From positions 116,850,703 to 116,914,702 of the forward strand of contig OY294070.1 of assembly GCA_958510875.1 (NCBI GenBank): DNA of 64,000 nt. Reading direction: 5' to 3'. The translations under genes were made by a program, and so were the position numbers. This document shows positions 1 to 10,242 of this stretch, piece by piece. This DNA is from Endomychus coccineus. Taxonomy: Eukaryota; Arthropoda; Insecta; Coleoptera; Endomychidae. The notes under the pieces were generated by a model. That model was not told the DNA's origin. It saw nothing but the letters and a program-made list of their open reading frames with translations, and made no database searches. Positions within the stretch are counted from its first letter, which is position 1; each line of letters opens with the position of its first letter.

Positions 1-99
1 AACAAGTTTGAAGTTTCTCTGCCTGATCAACCACAATTCCGTGTAAATATATTGAAAGCTTGAAACTGTTGTTTTTAAATAAAACTATTCATTTGATTC

Positions 100-235
100 A
101 ACTATCTGTTTCAAACGAATTTAGGAGTTCTTTAATTATTATATCAAATAATACAAATTATCTGTAATTTTAGATCTAATCCACAAACTGTTGTAGTTTC
201 TACCAAATGTGTGATGGAAAATAAAATACCTACTT
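100..235 (+). repeat. Satellite-related fragment (same family as the array at 27.6-29.1 kb)
   Basis: The stretch around 118-220 matches the array unit in order: a 'gagttcttta' block, 'atatcaaataatac', 'tgtaat', 'cacaaactgttg' and 'accaaatg'. It is a single diverged copy in the same orientation as the array. No reading frame is supported here. Confidence 0.5.
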
Positions 236-298
236 ACTGGTTGGCAAGGCCAATTTGAAATACATGAAATGCATAATGATATTTTCACAATATAACTA

Positions 299-866
299 AA
301 CAGGATGTTTCTTAATGATTTGCGAATATTTTGAAGGGTGACTCCTGGGCCAATTTTGAAGTTGAGAATGTTCTATAAGTCTTTGCTGAAAGGCTCTGTT
401 TTCGATATACAGGTGGCAAAGTCTTATTTTCTTAGGTTTTTTCAAAAATGTAGAAAATTGTTTGAGATATTGAGCTGAGTTTTGGGACAGATTAATATGA
501 CTCAGGGATACGCTTTTCCAGTTCATAAGTTGTTTCAAAATTCAATCAGTATCGTAGTTATGGGTTAACCTAACAGCAATTTCAACAAAAAAAGTGGTAC
601 GTCACTGAATTTTTTCCATTTAGATATTTTTTGGATAGCATGGTCAATTCTGTATGTAAGAATTCTCTCGACATTTTTTTGTTGTATTTTCTAGATTTTT
701 GAAAAAAATCTCAAAAAATGTAAACTTTATCACCATGTGGGTCATTGTATCATGTATATCGGGAACAGAGCATTTTTGGAACAGGTTAATAGGAACTTTT
801 TCACTTAAAATTGACCCACCGATCACCTCTTAAAATATTCGTATATCATTAAAGAACATCCCGTAT
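299..866. mobile_element. Non-autonomous TIR/foldback element (~570 bp)
   Basis: The left 160 bases (from CAGGATGTTTCTTAATGAT) recur in reverse complement at about 690-866, whose outer end reads CGGGATGTTCTTTAATGAT. The two arms stay alignable through 'gcgaatattttgaaggtga', 'ctctgttttcgatataca' and 'ttttttcaaaaat'. The antisense open frames here only translate the arms and are not taken as genes. No transposase is present, so the element would depend on an enzyme encoded elsewhere. The superfamily is not assigned because no clear target duplication is visible. Confidence 0.6.
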
Positions 867-954
867 AGTTCAGTCAATAAGAACGAGAAATAGGCAGACT
901 ACGTAATAGAAATAGGCCGTTCTACCTAATAGAGGTTGACAGTCACATTTCGAT

Positions 955-1230
955 CCCAAATAGCAAATAAACAGGAAAACTTGCGGAAAACTGTGGAAAA
1001 CCCGGGAAGTTAATCTTTCCATGTCAATGAAGTTGTCGTGTGATAGATCATTATACGGTGTTTTGATCGGTGATTACGAATTTGAAATAGAAAATGTTTT
1101 AAAACATCTATTTCCCGAAGAACGCGGAAAACTTTATCATTCTCCTTCCCTATGAGTGTTGATTCACGTTTATGTTTTCGATGTCCATTTTATATTACAA
1201 AAGGTAATGACAAAAGAAATAATTTTTCGA
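955..1230 (+). repeat. Dispersed repeat, copy 1 (pairs with 31235-31500)
   Basis: This block and 31235-31500 are colinear direct copies. Shared landmarks include 'gcggaaaactgtggaaaacc', 'atcgtgtgatag', 'tgattacgaatttga', 'acgcggaaa' and 'gtgttgattcacgttta'. Neither copy carries a sustained frame or recognisable termini, so the class is unknown. The bases between this block and the LINE at 1477 hold nothing I can name. Confidence 0.6.
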
Positions 1231-1476
1231 AAATTTCGGAAAAATCATACGAAAAAATTCCATTATATCCGTCCGACGGCAGATGCATAGTCACACGCAT
1301 TCTCTGTAACGTGTACTGGGTCTTATACTTATAAGGGACGCCCTCAGGCCGAAGTATATAAAAAAAAATACTCTTCAGCAATATTGAGGTCCACACCATT
1401 CTTAACAAGGATTAATACCATTTTGCATTTTCAAAAGATGAAACCTGGCGATAACGCTTAAGCTCATCTGCTTATA

Positions 1477-2700
1477 TTAGATATAAAAAGACCTAAAAAA
1501 ACTGGTCAGAGTGAAACCCTTTGGGGACACCAAAACCTTCCCATTAAGAAAGTCAACAAACCAACTCAAATCGGATTTCCCACTCCTAACTAAGTTTATG
1601 AATGAGCGAGCGATAGTTAACCTTGTGGGAACCTCAGAGAAGTCTGGGTACACAGAATCAACTTGGAAACCTTTCACCATGCTGTTTTAACAATTTTATA
1701 CAAAACAAAAATTGTTGTAGTAGACCTACTCATCATAAACCCATATTGTTCAGGATTGAAAAGGTGCCTACCGTCCCAACTAATCTTTTTAGTAAAGAGA
1801 CAGTCAAGAAATTTATGGATCTTCGACTGTTCAGAACTTCCATAAATCTGGGTAACAACCTGTTGACAATGAATAGTTGGGGTTGTGAGAGGTATTGCAA
1901 GGGTGTACATACTTTTCTCTATGAAAGGCTAAGGAATTCCATCTGGCCCACAGGATAACTCATTGGGTGAATTTTGTACTTGTTCAATAATGTCAGTAAC
2001 AGAAACAGTAGCTGCAAACATCAGCGCAATTGGAAAATGAGTAAATGAGTATTCTGGAACTAGATTAAAGCCGTGGTTTGAGTGAACACTAGAAAAGAAG
2101 TTTGCAAACAAGTCTACATTGTCTTGATCACTACGGCCAGTAGGGTCAATATAAATCATGTCACAGGGAAGAACAACTTTGTTGAAATGTGTCCATAATG
2201 ATCTGAGATTCTCATTGATGTTATTTTCGGTTTTCAGCAGATGAGATTCTTTAAGAAGAGTTTCTCAAGTTCTTACGCGAATCTTTTACTTCAGAAAATA
2301 ACAAATAGTCTGAATTATCTCCAGTTTCCCTAAATTTTATTTCAATAATCGAATTATGCAATTCATCTTTAAATCACACTGGAAAATTACTTGTTCTCAA
2401 TTTTTTTATTGGAATATATAAAGATATTCCTTCCCATAATGTCTCATGAAACCAGTGAACAGCTTGAACAAGGATCAAATTAATTATTAAATGCCAAACA
2501 ACAATGGTCAAGTGGAACAACACTTTGTGATATTGTCATCTTTCCAATCATTTACGTATATTATTTCAAGAATTGACTATTACGTACATAATGGCAATTC
2601 GCTCTTTACATCCCTTCAGTATCGCATTAATTCGTAGTCCGTGAAATTCTTTATATTCGTGAGAAAACGAAGTGGAGAAATCCCTGTTTTCATGTCAAGA
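1477..2700 (-). pseudogene. Non-LTR retrotransposon relic, pre-RT region and N-terminal RT (Jockey-like)
   Basis: Reading the minus strand from about 2700 to 1477 gives pieces in the order expected for a LINE ORF2. First comes a linker typical of the endonuclease-RT junction (FHETLW, YIPIKKLR, FPVWF) near 2470-2380. Then the pre-RT segment DLFANFFSSVH, then SCGPDGIP, the invariant start of the RT domain, near 1935. Next are an NPEQYGFM-SRSTTT motif and QVDSVYPDFSE, a decayed form of the RT motif A usually read as Y-D-F-x-K-A-F-D. Stops and frame changes break it repeatedly and the YADD motif is missing, so it is dead. It may belong to the same family as the LINE at 31.6 kb, which starts about where this one ends; that link is inference. 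Confidence 0.7.
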
Positions 2701-3087
2701 TCCCAGCGACGTCAAGTGGTCGCTAACGTTGCTGGCACAACTATGAACACCTCATTCATGGCTAACTAGATATGCTCCGTCTGAACACCAGTCGCGCTTG
2801 CATTTAGGACTTTCGTTTGCTCATGAGAGAGATCTACAAGCATCATGTAGAAGCAAAAACACGACATCGTTCTGTAACCAGTCATGAAGCAAAATGGGTC
2901 TAGAATATTGATAAAAGTAATTGTTTGATAATAGTAGACGATGTAAATGTTCGTGAGCAAACACTGCAATTTGCAGGATGTTATGTAAGCTAAAAATTCA
3001 ACAACACTTGTCGGATCGAGATTTATTAATTATTGCATTTTCAATATCCATGGGTAATCCAACGCAGAACTCCATGTAAGTTCAGGA
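2701..3087. other. No supported feature
   Basis: The minus-strand frame of 67 codons here shows no family motif. This could be the decayed endonuclease part of the LINE just below, but I cannot see its catalytic motifs. Confidence 0.3.
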
Positions 3088-4337
3088 TGGGCAAATTGCA
3101 GTCAAATGGGTATAAAAATAGGCCAAGCCCGTAAATCCTTGAGAAATGGATCAATTTTGATGGGACACTTCAGAATGTCATCAGAAAAAAAGTCGACCAC
3201 GAATAAAGTTGTGCAAATTGTTTATATTGTTTATAAACATTAAATATACAATTTAATAAGCTCATTTTTGAGATAATACCAAAATTTCTATAAAAATGCA
3301 AAATTTGACCGCATTTGATCGGATAAAGACTATTTTTTGTTATTAACAATTTATTTATTAACAAAATAAATTAATTCGACCAAAACTCCGAGTTTAAGGT
3401 CGTTTTCGGATAATTTTGGTATTTTGAGTTCGATTTTATCGTCAATATCGTCGAATGTATACCCACAAATTTCCTAATTTGTTAAAAACAAACTATATTT
3501 ATTAAATATACGAATTTGACCAAAGAGTCGAGTTTATAGTCGTTGTCGGATAATTTTGACCTCCTGAGTAGGTACGATTTTATTGCTATTTTGGTTTTAA
3601 AATGCATTCTCGTGAAAATTTTCGAAAGTGGATTAGAAAAAAATAATAAAATTTTTTATGCTTTAAGTATGACAAAGTATCAGTAAATATATATAAAATT
3701 TAATTTAAAGAGATGTTGTCAAAAAAATCAAGTTCTGAGTGCATATTATATAAAAATTAATTAAAATGTCAGATTACTTTTTTCTTCATTTGTTAATAAA
3801 TAATTTACTTATGACAATTCAAAAATTTATGTATGCATTTAAAGACCATAATACCAAAAAAATCGTACTCACGAGGTCAAAATTATCCGTCAACGACTAT
3901 AAACTCGACATTTTGGTCAAATTCGTATATTTAATAATGAATATATTTTGTTTATAACAAATTAGCAAATTTGTGGGTATACTTTCGACGATATTGGTGA
4001 TAAAATCGTACTCAGAATAGCGATCCTAAAGTCGGAGTTTCGGTCGAATTCATCTATTTTGTTAATAAATAAATTGTTTATTACAAAAATTTGTCTTTAT
4101 CTGATCAAAAACGGTCAAATTTAGCATTTTTTAGAAATTTTCTTGTTATCCCAAAAATGAGCTAATTAAATTGCTTATTTATTGTTCGTAAACAATATAA
4201 ACAATTTGTGCAACTTTATTTGTGGTCTACTTTTTTTCTGATGACATTCTGAAGAGAACGCTCTTCGTCCCATCAAAATCAATTCATTTCATAAGGATTT
4301 AAGGGTTCAATACCCATTTGACTGCACTAATAGGGCA
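3088..4337. mobile_element. Foldback element with ~500-bp inverted arms
   Basis: The left arm (3088 to about 3606) and right arm (about 3836 to 4337) are diverged reverse complements. Both contain 'tgcagtcaaatgggtat' at the outer end, then 'aaatcctt', 'ttttgatgggac', 'ttctgatgacattctgaag', 'tttattaacaaaat', 'tcgagtttatagtcgttg' and 'ggataattttgacctc' moving inward. About 230 AT-rich bases separate the arms. No transposase frame exists; short open frames are arm translations. The target duplication is not clear, so class (MITE, foldback or Helitron-like) is open. Confidence 0.7.
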
Positions 4338-5099
4338 ACTCGGTAACTATAGGAAATACAAAAAATTGATTTTTTGATCGAATCACTGGCGGAAACAAAA
4401 AATTGTTATCGTCTTTTGTTTTCGAGGTATAAACAAAACTTCGATTTTTGGACAGATGTGAATATCGTGGTTGTTTGTAAAGTAAGGAGGAAGTAACTTT
4501 TACATTATTAAGGCACATTTTTTATTTAATCCAGTGGCGTCGAGAAAATTTGAAAAATGTGCAATTTCGAGGTGTGACCTAAAGTTGTATTTTTGCGAAT
4601 GGGAATCATAGTAGGCTATGATTTAGTTGAAACGAATTTTTTTTCTCTTCCTAACTATGCATCATATGTTGGGTTGCTTTCGAAATGTCAGTATTTAACA
4701 GCGAAAATAATGTTTTAATATACTACATTTTGCGTTTTTGTAAATTTATTCTAAGTTGGCGGTGTCATCTATGACACGTTTGTCAGTAAATTTCATACAA
4801 ACGATTTTGTTTCTGTTATAATAACAATTGACTCATTTGATTGTAAAGGTGGAGAGTTCTTGCGAAAATTACTAGAAATATGATATATTAGAAAGCTTTA
4901 TTGTGGATCATGAGTACGTTTATTCTGTAAAAAGGTTTAAATATTCATCAATCGTCGAAAAATTTCTATATGAAGAAGATAGAGTAAAATTCAACATACT
5001 CTCAACCTGTCTTACAGACTACTGAATGAAATTTTGCAATTATTTTTCATTCACTACATTGTGCATATGAACATTAGTTCTTCTTCACGTACGAGAATT
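4338..5099. other. No supported feature
   Basis: AT-rich sequence. A minus-strand frame of 63 codons at 4327-4518 has no motif I recognise. No repeat partner was found in the window. Confidence 0.3.
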
Positions 5100-5726
5100 A
5101 GGAGTTTCGCCCCTTTTCGTATCCGTGGACAAAACCTGGATCCATCACAACACACCAGAGACCAAAGAACAGTCGAAACAGTGGACATGTCGTGGCAAAT
5201 CGAAGCCAAAGTGGGTTTATCTGCGAAAAAGGGCATGGCGACAGTTTTTTGGGATGCACACGGTATCGTCCATATCGATTACCTTGAAAAGAGCAAAACG
5301 ATGACTGGCGGATATTATGCAGAGCTGTTGGATCGATTCGACACCGATTTGTAGCGACATCGGCCACATTTGGCAGAGAAAAAGTGCTTTTCCACTAGGA
5401 CAACGCACCGGCGCACAGGTCCGCAGCCGCAATGGCAAAATTGCATGAATTGCGCAAATTGGTTCGTCATTCATCATATTCTCCAGCTTTGGCCCTCCGC
5501 GATTTTGATCTATTTCCAAACATGAAGAAATGGTCGGCGGAAAGAGTATTGCCTCCGTCGGTGGGGTCATCGCTGGAACAAACAAATTTTTAAGAATTAT
5601 CGGAATCTTATTATTTAGGGATCGAAAAATTATAAAAACGTCGGACGAAGTGTATCGGGCTACAAGGAGATTATGTTGAGAAATAAAATAATTTTCCATT
5701 TTTCAGGGATTTGCACCTTACCCTCG
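5100..5726 (+). pseudogene. mariner transposase relic (copy 1)
   Basis: Decayed Tc1/mariner DD34D transposase, the enzyme that cuts and pastes mariner elements at TA sites. The frame from about 5105 shows the mariner block VFWDAHGIVHIDYLEK, then YYAELLDRFDTDL. A small deletion relative to copy 2 creates a TAG at 5352. After it, in other frames, come the DNAPAH block (a TAG now precedes the catalytic D), the HPPYSP-like block and the C-terminal GDYVEK-like end. The 3' terminal repeat reads TTTTTCAGGGATTTGCACCTTACCCTCG (two blocks), ending at 5726, and matches the other copies. The N-terminal HTH domain and left terminal repeat are missing. It cannot encode a working enzyme. Confidence 0.85.
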
Positions 5727-6629
5727 TTTCCTCAAAAAAGGTCTTCGATCATTTTCTAGCCGCAGGAAACGCCTTTAATCCTTGACGCCTTCCAACGTTT
5801 TTAGCAGCGTCCTCGGATTAGTGTAAATTACTATTTACGAATTATAATATTTAACATTGATTAATTTTGCCTCATTAATATTCCACGGAATAGTCTCATT
5901 TCATTCTTGGAATATGCGGTTATTGTGAAATTATATCATACGGTTACTTATATATTTTTGAATAAAATGTAAGGATATATTATAATTACGAAATTGAATC
6001 TAATTCGAACATTAAGAATTTATAAGGTGAAAAATCTGTAATCAGCAATCTGCGTAAATACAAAAGCTGAAAAATCAATAACCAAGTAGAAATACAACGT
6101 GTTATTAATACGGACCCATACATTTTTAATATGTATGGAAGAAGAATAAAGTGTTGGTTTTGTTAATTCAAACAGAGGTAATTTTCCTAAGTATAGACTA
6201 CGAGAACATGAGCCACCGCTATATCTTTATTAATAATTACTTCACAATATATATGCCTGTGTTCGCATGATACCACCAATTAAATTCGTTTTAAAAATCT
6301 AATAAGTCCTAAGTCTTCTTTATTTCGCTCATTTATACTTCATTACTAAATTATCACTCGACAGTGTTGTACGCAGAAGTTGTCAGGAACTATTTAAATA
6401 TTAAACTGTCGTGTTATACACAGGTATATGTTCAGTTACTTCTAGAATAATTACTTTTATATCCTAACATTGAACTTACTATGTAATTTATACTTATATT
6501 TCAGTAAGTATCCAGTTCGTTAGAAGTTTTTGGTTATTAATATTTAAGATTAACACGTAAACTGAAGTAATATATAGTTGAAGGAACTTAAACTAGAACT
6601 TAGAGTCTAGTTATATTATATCATCCCTA
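5727..6629. other. AT-rich spacer, no supported feature
   Basis: No coding motif, inverted repeat or repeat partner was recognised in these 900 bases. Confidence 0.4.
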
Positions 6630-7155
6630 ACGATAAGTGCGTGAAGATATCAGCTTATGGCTATATTTGGTTAACACCATTCAAAAGAATGTAGAGTTGT
6701 AAAGCTTAATTACAAGAAATATTGTAATAATAAGATAAACGCGTGAAAGTATGGGTTTATGGGTATACCTGGTTAACACAATACAAAAGAATGTAGAATT
6801 GTAAGACTCAATTGTAACGGTTATTGCTGCAATAAGACAAGTGGGTGAAGGTATGAGTTTATGAGTATATCTGATTAACACCATACAAAAGAGTGTAGAG
6901 ATGTAAAACTCAATTACAACACTCAATCAACACCATACAAAAGAATGTAGAGATGACCAACTCAAACAAAACAATTATTGTTACAATAAGATAAGTGGGT
7001 GAAGGTATGGGTTTAAGTGTATATCTGGTTAACACCATACAAGAGAATGTAGTGTTGTAAAACTCAATTACAACAATTATTGTTATAATGAGATAAGTGC
7101 TATGGGTATATCTGGTTAACACCATACAAATGAATATAGAGCTGTAAAACTAAAT
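6630..7155 (+). repeat. Minisatellite, ~100-bp unit, five to six copies
   Basis: The phrase GTTAACACCATACAAAAGAA (or a one- to three-base variant) begins near 6670, 6772, 6874, 6927, 7028 and 7115. Each is followed by 'tgtagagttgtaaaactcaa', a TTATTGTTACAATAAGATAA block and 'gggtgaaggtatgggttta'. Spacings are about 100 bases, with one short unit of about 53 and one of about 87. The antisense frames through it encode a repetitive peptide (CMVLTRYTHKP) but are a by-product of the repeat phase. Confidence 0.85.
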
Positions 7156-7158
7156 TAG

Positions 7159-7380
7159 TCATTTACAGGTATCTTCAACTATGGAGGATGTGTACAGGTT
7201 TGCCTCATATTTCAGAACCGAAAAATATTGGTGATTCGAGTTGTACTTTTTTCCCCTTTCATGTATAGTTTCACATGTATAACCACTAATGCTTAATTCA
7301 TTCCCGAAATTTTCTTCAAGACTGGTAATATTATTCACATTATTTGGGGCTGCAGGTGAGGGATAATTTTCGTGAAACAT
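7159..7380 (-). CDS. Unidentified open frame, possible exon
   Basis: A 73-codon minus-strand frame starts at an ATG at 7380 and ends at a stop near 7159. Its composition is non-repetitive and protein-like (rich in N, S, E and T, with two Cys). I do not recognise it. Just upstream on the minus strand a T-rich tract ends in AG, and a GTAAATG follows the CCT near its end, so it could also be an internal exon. Against this, it sits directly beside a minisatellite and no partner exons were found. Treat as a weak candidate only. Confidence 0.2.
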   Translation of the reverse strand: MFHENYPSPAAPNNVNNITSLEENFGNELSISGYTCETIHERGKKYNSNHQYFSVLKYEANLYTSSIVEDTCK

Positions 7381-7494
7381 TCTTAACCAACAAAAAATTC
7401 CAGGAATAATTTAAGCACTTATGAGAATTAGAAGCAAGTGAATATATGAATATAAATTTATCTCATGTTGGCTTTTGCCAAATAACAATGATAA

Positions 7495-7625
7495 GGTCCT
7501 TCTAGCCCAGATCGATCAGTAACGTCACAAATTCATAGTTCCAGACAGCTGTCTATCTCTTATCATCGAGCTCATCAGTGAAACGAGCAAGTTTGCAACG
7601 TTACTGAACGAGCTCTGTTAAAATT
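7495..7625 (+). repeat. Satellite-related fragment
   Basis: GATCGATCAGTAACGTCACA at about 7510 corresponds to the array phrase GATCGATCAGTAACATTACA, and 'gtttgcaacgttactgaacga' near 7595 is the reverse complement of the array phrase 'tcgttcagtaacattgcaaac'. The array unit carries both phrases in direct orientation about 100 bp apart; here the second one is inverted. Confidence 0.55.
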
Positions 7626-7626
7626 T

Positions 7627-7677
7627 GTCATAACCGGCCATCAACATGATGAAAAGTTGTTGTTGGTCGGTTATGAC
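7627..7677. repeat. Short near-perfect hairpin
   Basis: GTCATAACCGGCCATCAACA pairs with TGTTGTTGGTCGGTTATGAC with 18 of 20 positions matched and an 11-base loop. It lies between two satellite-related pieces. Confidence 0.7.
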
Positions 7678-7784
7678 TACGTTGTATCATTTGTATACTT
7701 GTAATAAAATAAATATTGCTTTACAATTTTGTTTTCAAACAATAATTTTATTGAAAATCAGGAGCTAATTGTTTTAACATATAA

Positions 7785-8130
7785 GAAGTAAGCATAAATG
7801 AATCTTTACATGTTACAATGTGATTTGTCAACTTAACATAACGTAGCCCTTCAGTGCCAGCTTCGTAGAATATCTCTAGAGGAAGCTGGGTATCCAATGT
7901 TCAGGTTTTTGTCATTTCAAATAATTACATAAAGTTAGTTTTTTGTTCGAACATTTGGTAAATACTACAACCGTTTTAGAATTACATTTAAGATTGCAAA
8001 TAATTTTTATTTACATTTTTTTTTCTATTTTTTATATCATTTATATAATGAGTAAAGAATACAATTTCATTTGTAACACAATTTATCATATAAAGATGCT
8101 TCAAATCTGCAATAGCAAACGACCTTGCTG
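7785..8130 (-). repeat. Satellite-related fragment, inverted
   Basis: From about 7935 to 8080 the reverse complement follows the array unit: 'tagaaaaaaa', 'ttatttgcaatc', 'ttaaatgtaatt', 'tagtatttaccaaatgttcgaac'. It is followed by 'gatgcttcaaatctgcaat', which resembles 'gaatgcctcaagtctgcact' just after the array end at 29110. Confidence 0.5.
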
Positions 8131-8261
8131 ATTATTCTATAATTAGAGAATGGTAAAACTCCAATAAAAGCAGCAACGACAATTTGCATGTTTCCACCAG
8201 CATGAATTTGAGAGTTGAAATCAGTTGAAGTAAGGGTTGAAATCGATCAGTTATTATTTAA

Positions 8262-8885
8262 TACGAGGGCAAGTTGAAAATTCCCTGACAAATAAAAGAG
8301 ATTTGCACCGTTTTGTGACCGTGGACGAAGAATGGATCCATCACAACATACCAGAGACCAAAGAACAGTCGAAACAGTGGACTCGTCCTGGCGAATCGGA
8401 GCCGAAAAAGGCCAAAGTGAGTTTTTCGGCCAACAATGTTATGGTGACAGTTTTTTGGGATGCACACGGTATTGTCAATTTCGATTAATTTGAAAAGTTA
8501 TTATATTATACAGAGCTGTTGGATCGATTCGACGCCGATTTGAAGCTGAAGCGACCACATTTGGCAAAGAAAAAAGTGCTCTTCCACCAGGACAACGCAT
8601 CGGCGCACAGGTCCGCACTCGCTATGGCAAAATTACATTAATTGCGCTACGAATTGGTTCGTCATCCACCATTTTCTCCAAATTTGGCTCCTTGCGATTG
8701 TTATCTATTTCCAAACTTGAAGAAATGGTCCGGCGGAAAGAGGTCATCGTTGAAACAAACGCCTATTTTGAAGGATTCCCGAAATCGTATTATTTGGAAG
8801 GGATCGAAAAATTAGAAAAACGTTGGACGATATTTGTCGGGCTACAAGGAGATTATGTTGAGAAATAAAATAAGTTTTAACCAAA
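8262..8885 (+). pseudogene. mariner transposase relic (copy 2), 5' part
   Basis: Begins with TACGAGGGCAAGTTGAAAA, the mariner terminal repeat behind a TA. It shows all three positions of the DD34D catalytic triad. The first Asp is in TVDEEW (codon 8324), the second in FHQDNASAH (codon 8591), and the third in LAPCD (codon 8696). The last two lie 105 bases apart, giving 34 residues between them as in mariner. WTRPGE, VTVFWDAHGI and ELLDRFDADL blocks are readable. It starts after an N-terminal deletion that removed the HTH domain, and stops and frameshifts occur between blocks. Its 3' end is displaced to 10841 by the insertion of element A. Confidence 0.85.
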
Positions 8886-9197
8886 TAGTGGGGTAAATCT
8901 GGCGAGAAAAAAGGCAAGGTTGGCAAACATTTTACGATGCTTAGCGACTAAGTGGAAAGTGTTTGGTAGGGTACCAATAACAACCCCCTGAAATTTCTAT
9001 TTCCCAAAGTGGGTGCAACTCCCTTTTTTTTCGCCAAAAAGGTTTTTCTTGTCATATTCAAAGATGATTCAGCAAAAAAAAATTAATATCTCTGGTTGTA
9101 TTGAAAATTAAGAAACCAAAGTAGAACCCTTTTATTATCAATGTCCAAGGAACTTCCAGTCCAAATTTCAAGTTGATCCGACCTCCCCCCCACCCCG

Positions 9198-9198
<1 letters not shown>

Positions 9199-9280
<82 letters not shown>
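9199..9280. repeat. (TA)n microsatellite, about 82 bp
   Basis: An uninterrupted TA run in the left arm of element A. The matching place in the right arm (about 10525-10540) holds only a short 'tatatatat', so the run expanded after the arms separated. Confidence 0.95.
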
Positions 9281-9281
<1 letters not shown>

Positions 9282-9593
9282 TCATATATGCAAGGAATTT
9301 TGCGTAACAGCTAACTAGGTCATTTTTCAACCGAAATTTGGACTGAAGATTGGAGCTATGGTCTCAAAACTACTCTATGAATTTCAATTGGAAATATTTA
9401 ATAGTTTTTCGGAAATTCAACTTTAAGTCAATTTTTTAGTTATTTTTCAAATTAAGATATCTCATGTCATTTACATTCAATCTGGATCTGCTTTGCGGGA
9501 AAATGTAGGTATTCGCATATAGTTTTATGTCATGGAACTCACTTTTTATTTTTTTTTTTTTCCGGCCATTTTATTTTCGGTATTAATATCCCC

Positions 9594-10242
9594 AAAACTT
9601 GTGTCAAACAAATTAATTTGAAGTTTCCAGAAGTGCGAAATTTCGCAATTTTATAAGAATATTGTGAGACTCAGAAGATGATAGCGCTTTAGGCTCCAGA
9701 ATTTTCACGTGGCCTATCGAAATTGTATAAAATTACAATTGCATGAACGCCGGACGTCTTATGTAATTAGCTACGAACGTAATAATTTTGACGTTTCTCT
9801 TCGAGAAGCTCGCTACGCGTCAGTTAGAGCTTATACATTTTACCTCGGTTTTGTTATGTTGGGGCCGTTTCGTGCCCCGTGCGGGCGGCGCCAGTTGTGA
9901 TAAAGTATTTTCGGCTGTGGGCCGCTAGCTTTCACCCGCTTCGGGTATATTTTAGTAGCTAGAAAATTCCCTTTGGTACGTCGGACGTTAGACGCGCGTA
10001 GCTGTGACCTGAGAGTATCTGTTTCTATTTTGATTAAAGTTTCCTATTTAATGGACATTTATCGAAAAAAGAAGGGCCGTCAGGCTTGGTCCGATATCTT
10101 ATCCAACTACATGGAGCGAAAACGGCACGCGAAAAGTCGTCATAAAGCCGTATTAGGTACAACCAGTTTGCACTTTTCTAACTCGCCAGCTACGCGCTCC
10201 TCACGTGAACGTCATTCGATTCATCTCAAATTAACCAAAATG
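9594..10242 (+). repeat. Core segment shared by elements A and B, copy in A
   Basis: From CAAAACTTGTGTCAAA to about AAATTAACCA this matches the interior of the two element B copies (18085-18757, and inverted at about 46400-47050). It is GC-richer than its arms and includes 'attgcatgaacgcc', 'gctcgctacgcgtcagtta', 'ggcgccagttgt', 'gttagacgcgcgtagctg' and 'tcacgtgaacgtcattcgat'. A basic frame at 10051-10269 (YRKKKGR, NYMERKRHAKSR, SSRERHS) is also open in the copy near 46.5 kb. Differences between the copies fall at amino-acid-changing sites as often as not, so I do not call it a gene. Confidence 0.75.

Noticed and set aside
6681..7125. Overlapping minus-strand frames encoding a repetitive CMVLTRYTHKP peptide
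   Set aside because: They follow the minisatellite unit length in phase only locally and change frame at the short unit; not a repeat protein.
9058..9330. 90-codon frame with a long alternating Tyr-Ile run
   Set aside because: It is a translation of the (TA)n microsatellite and the left arm of element A; the right arm gives a mirror frame without the run.
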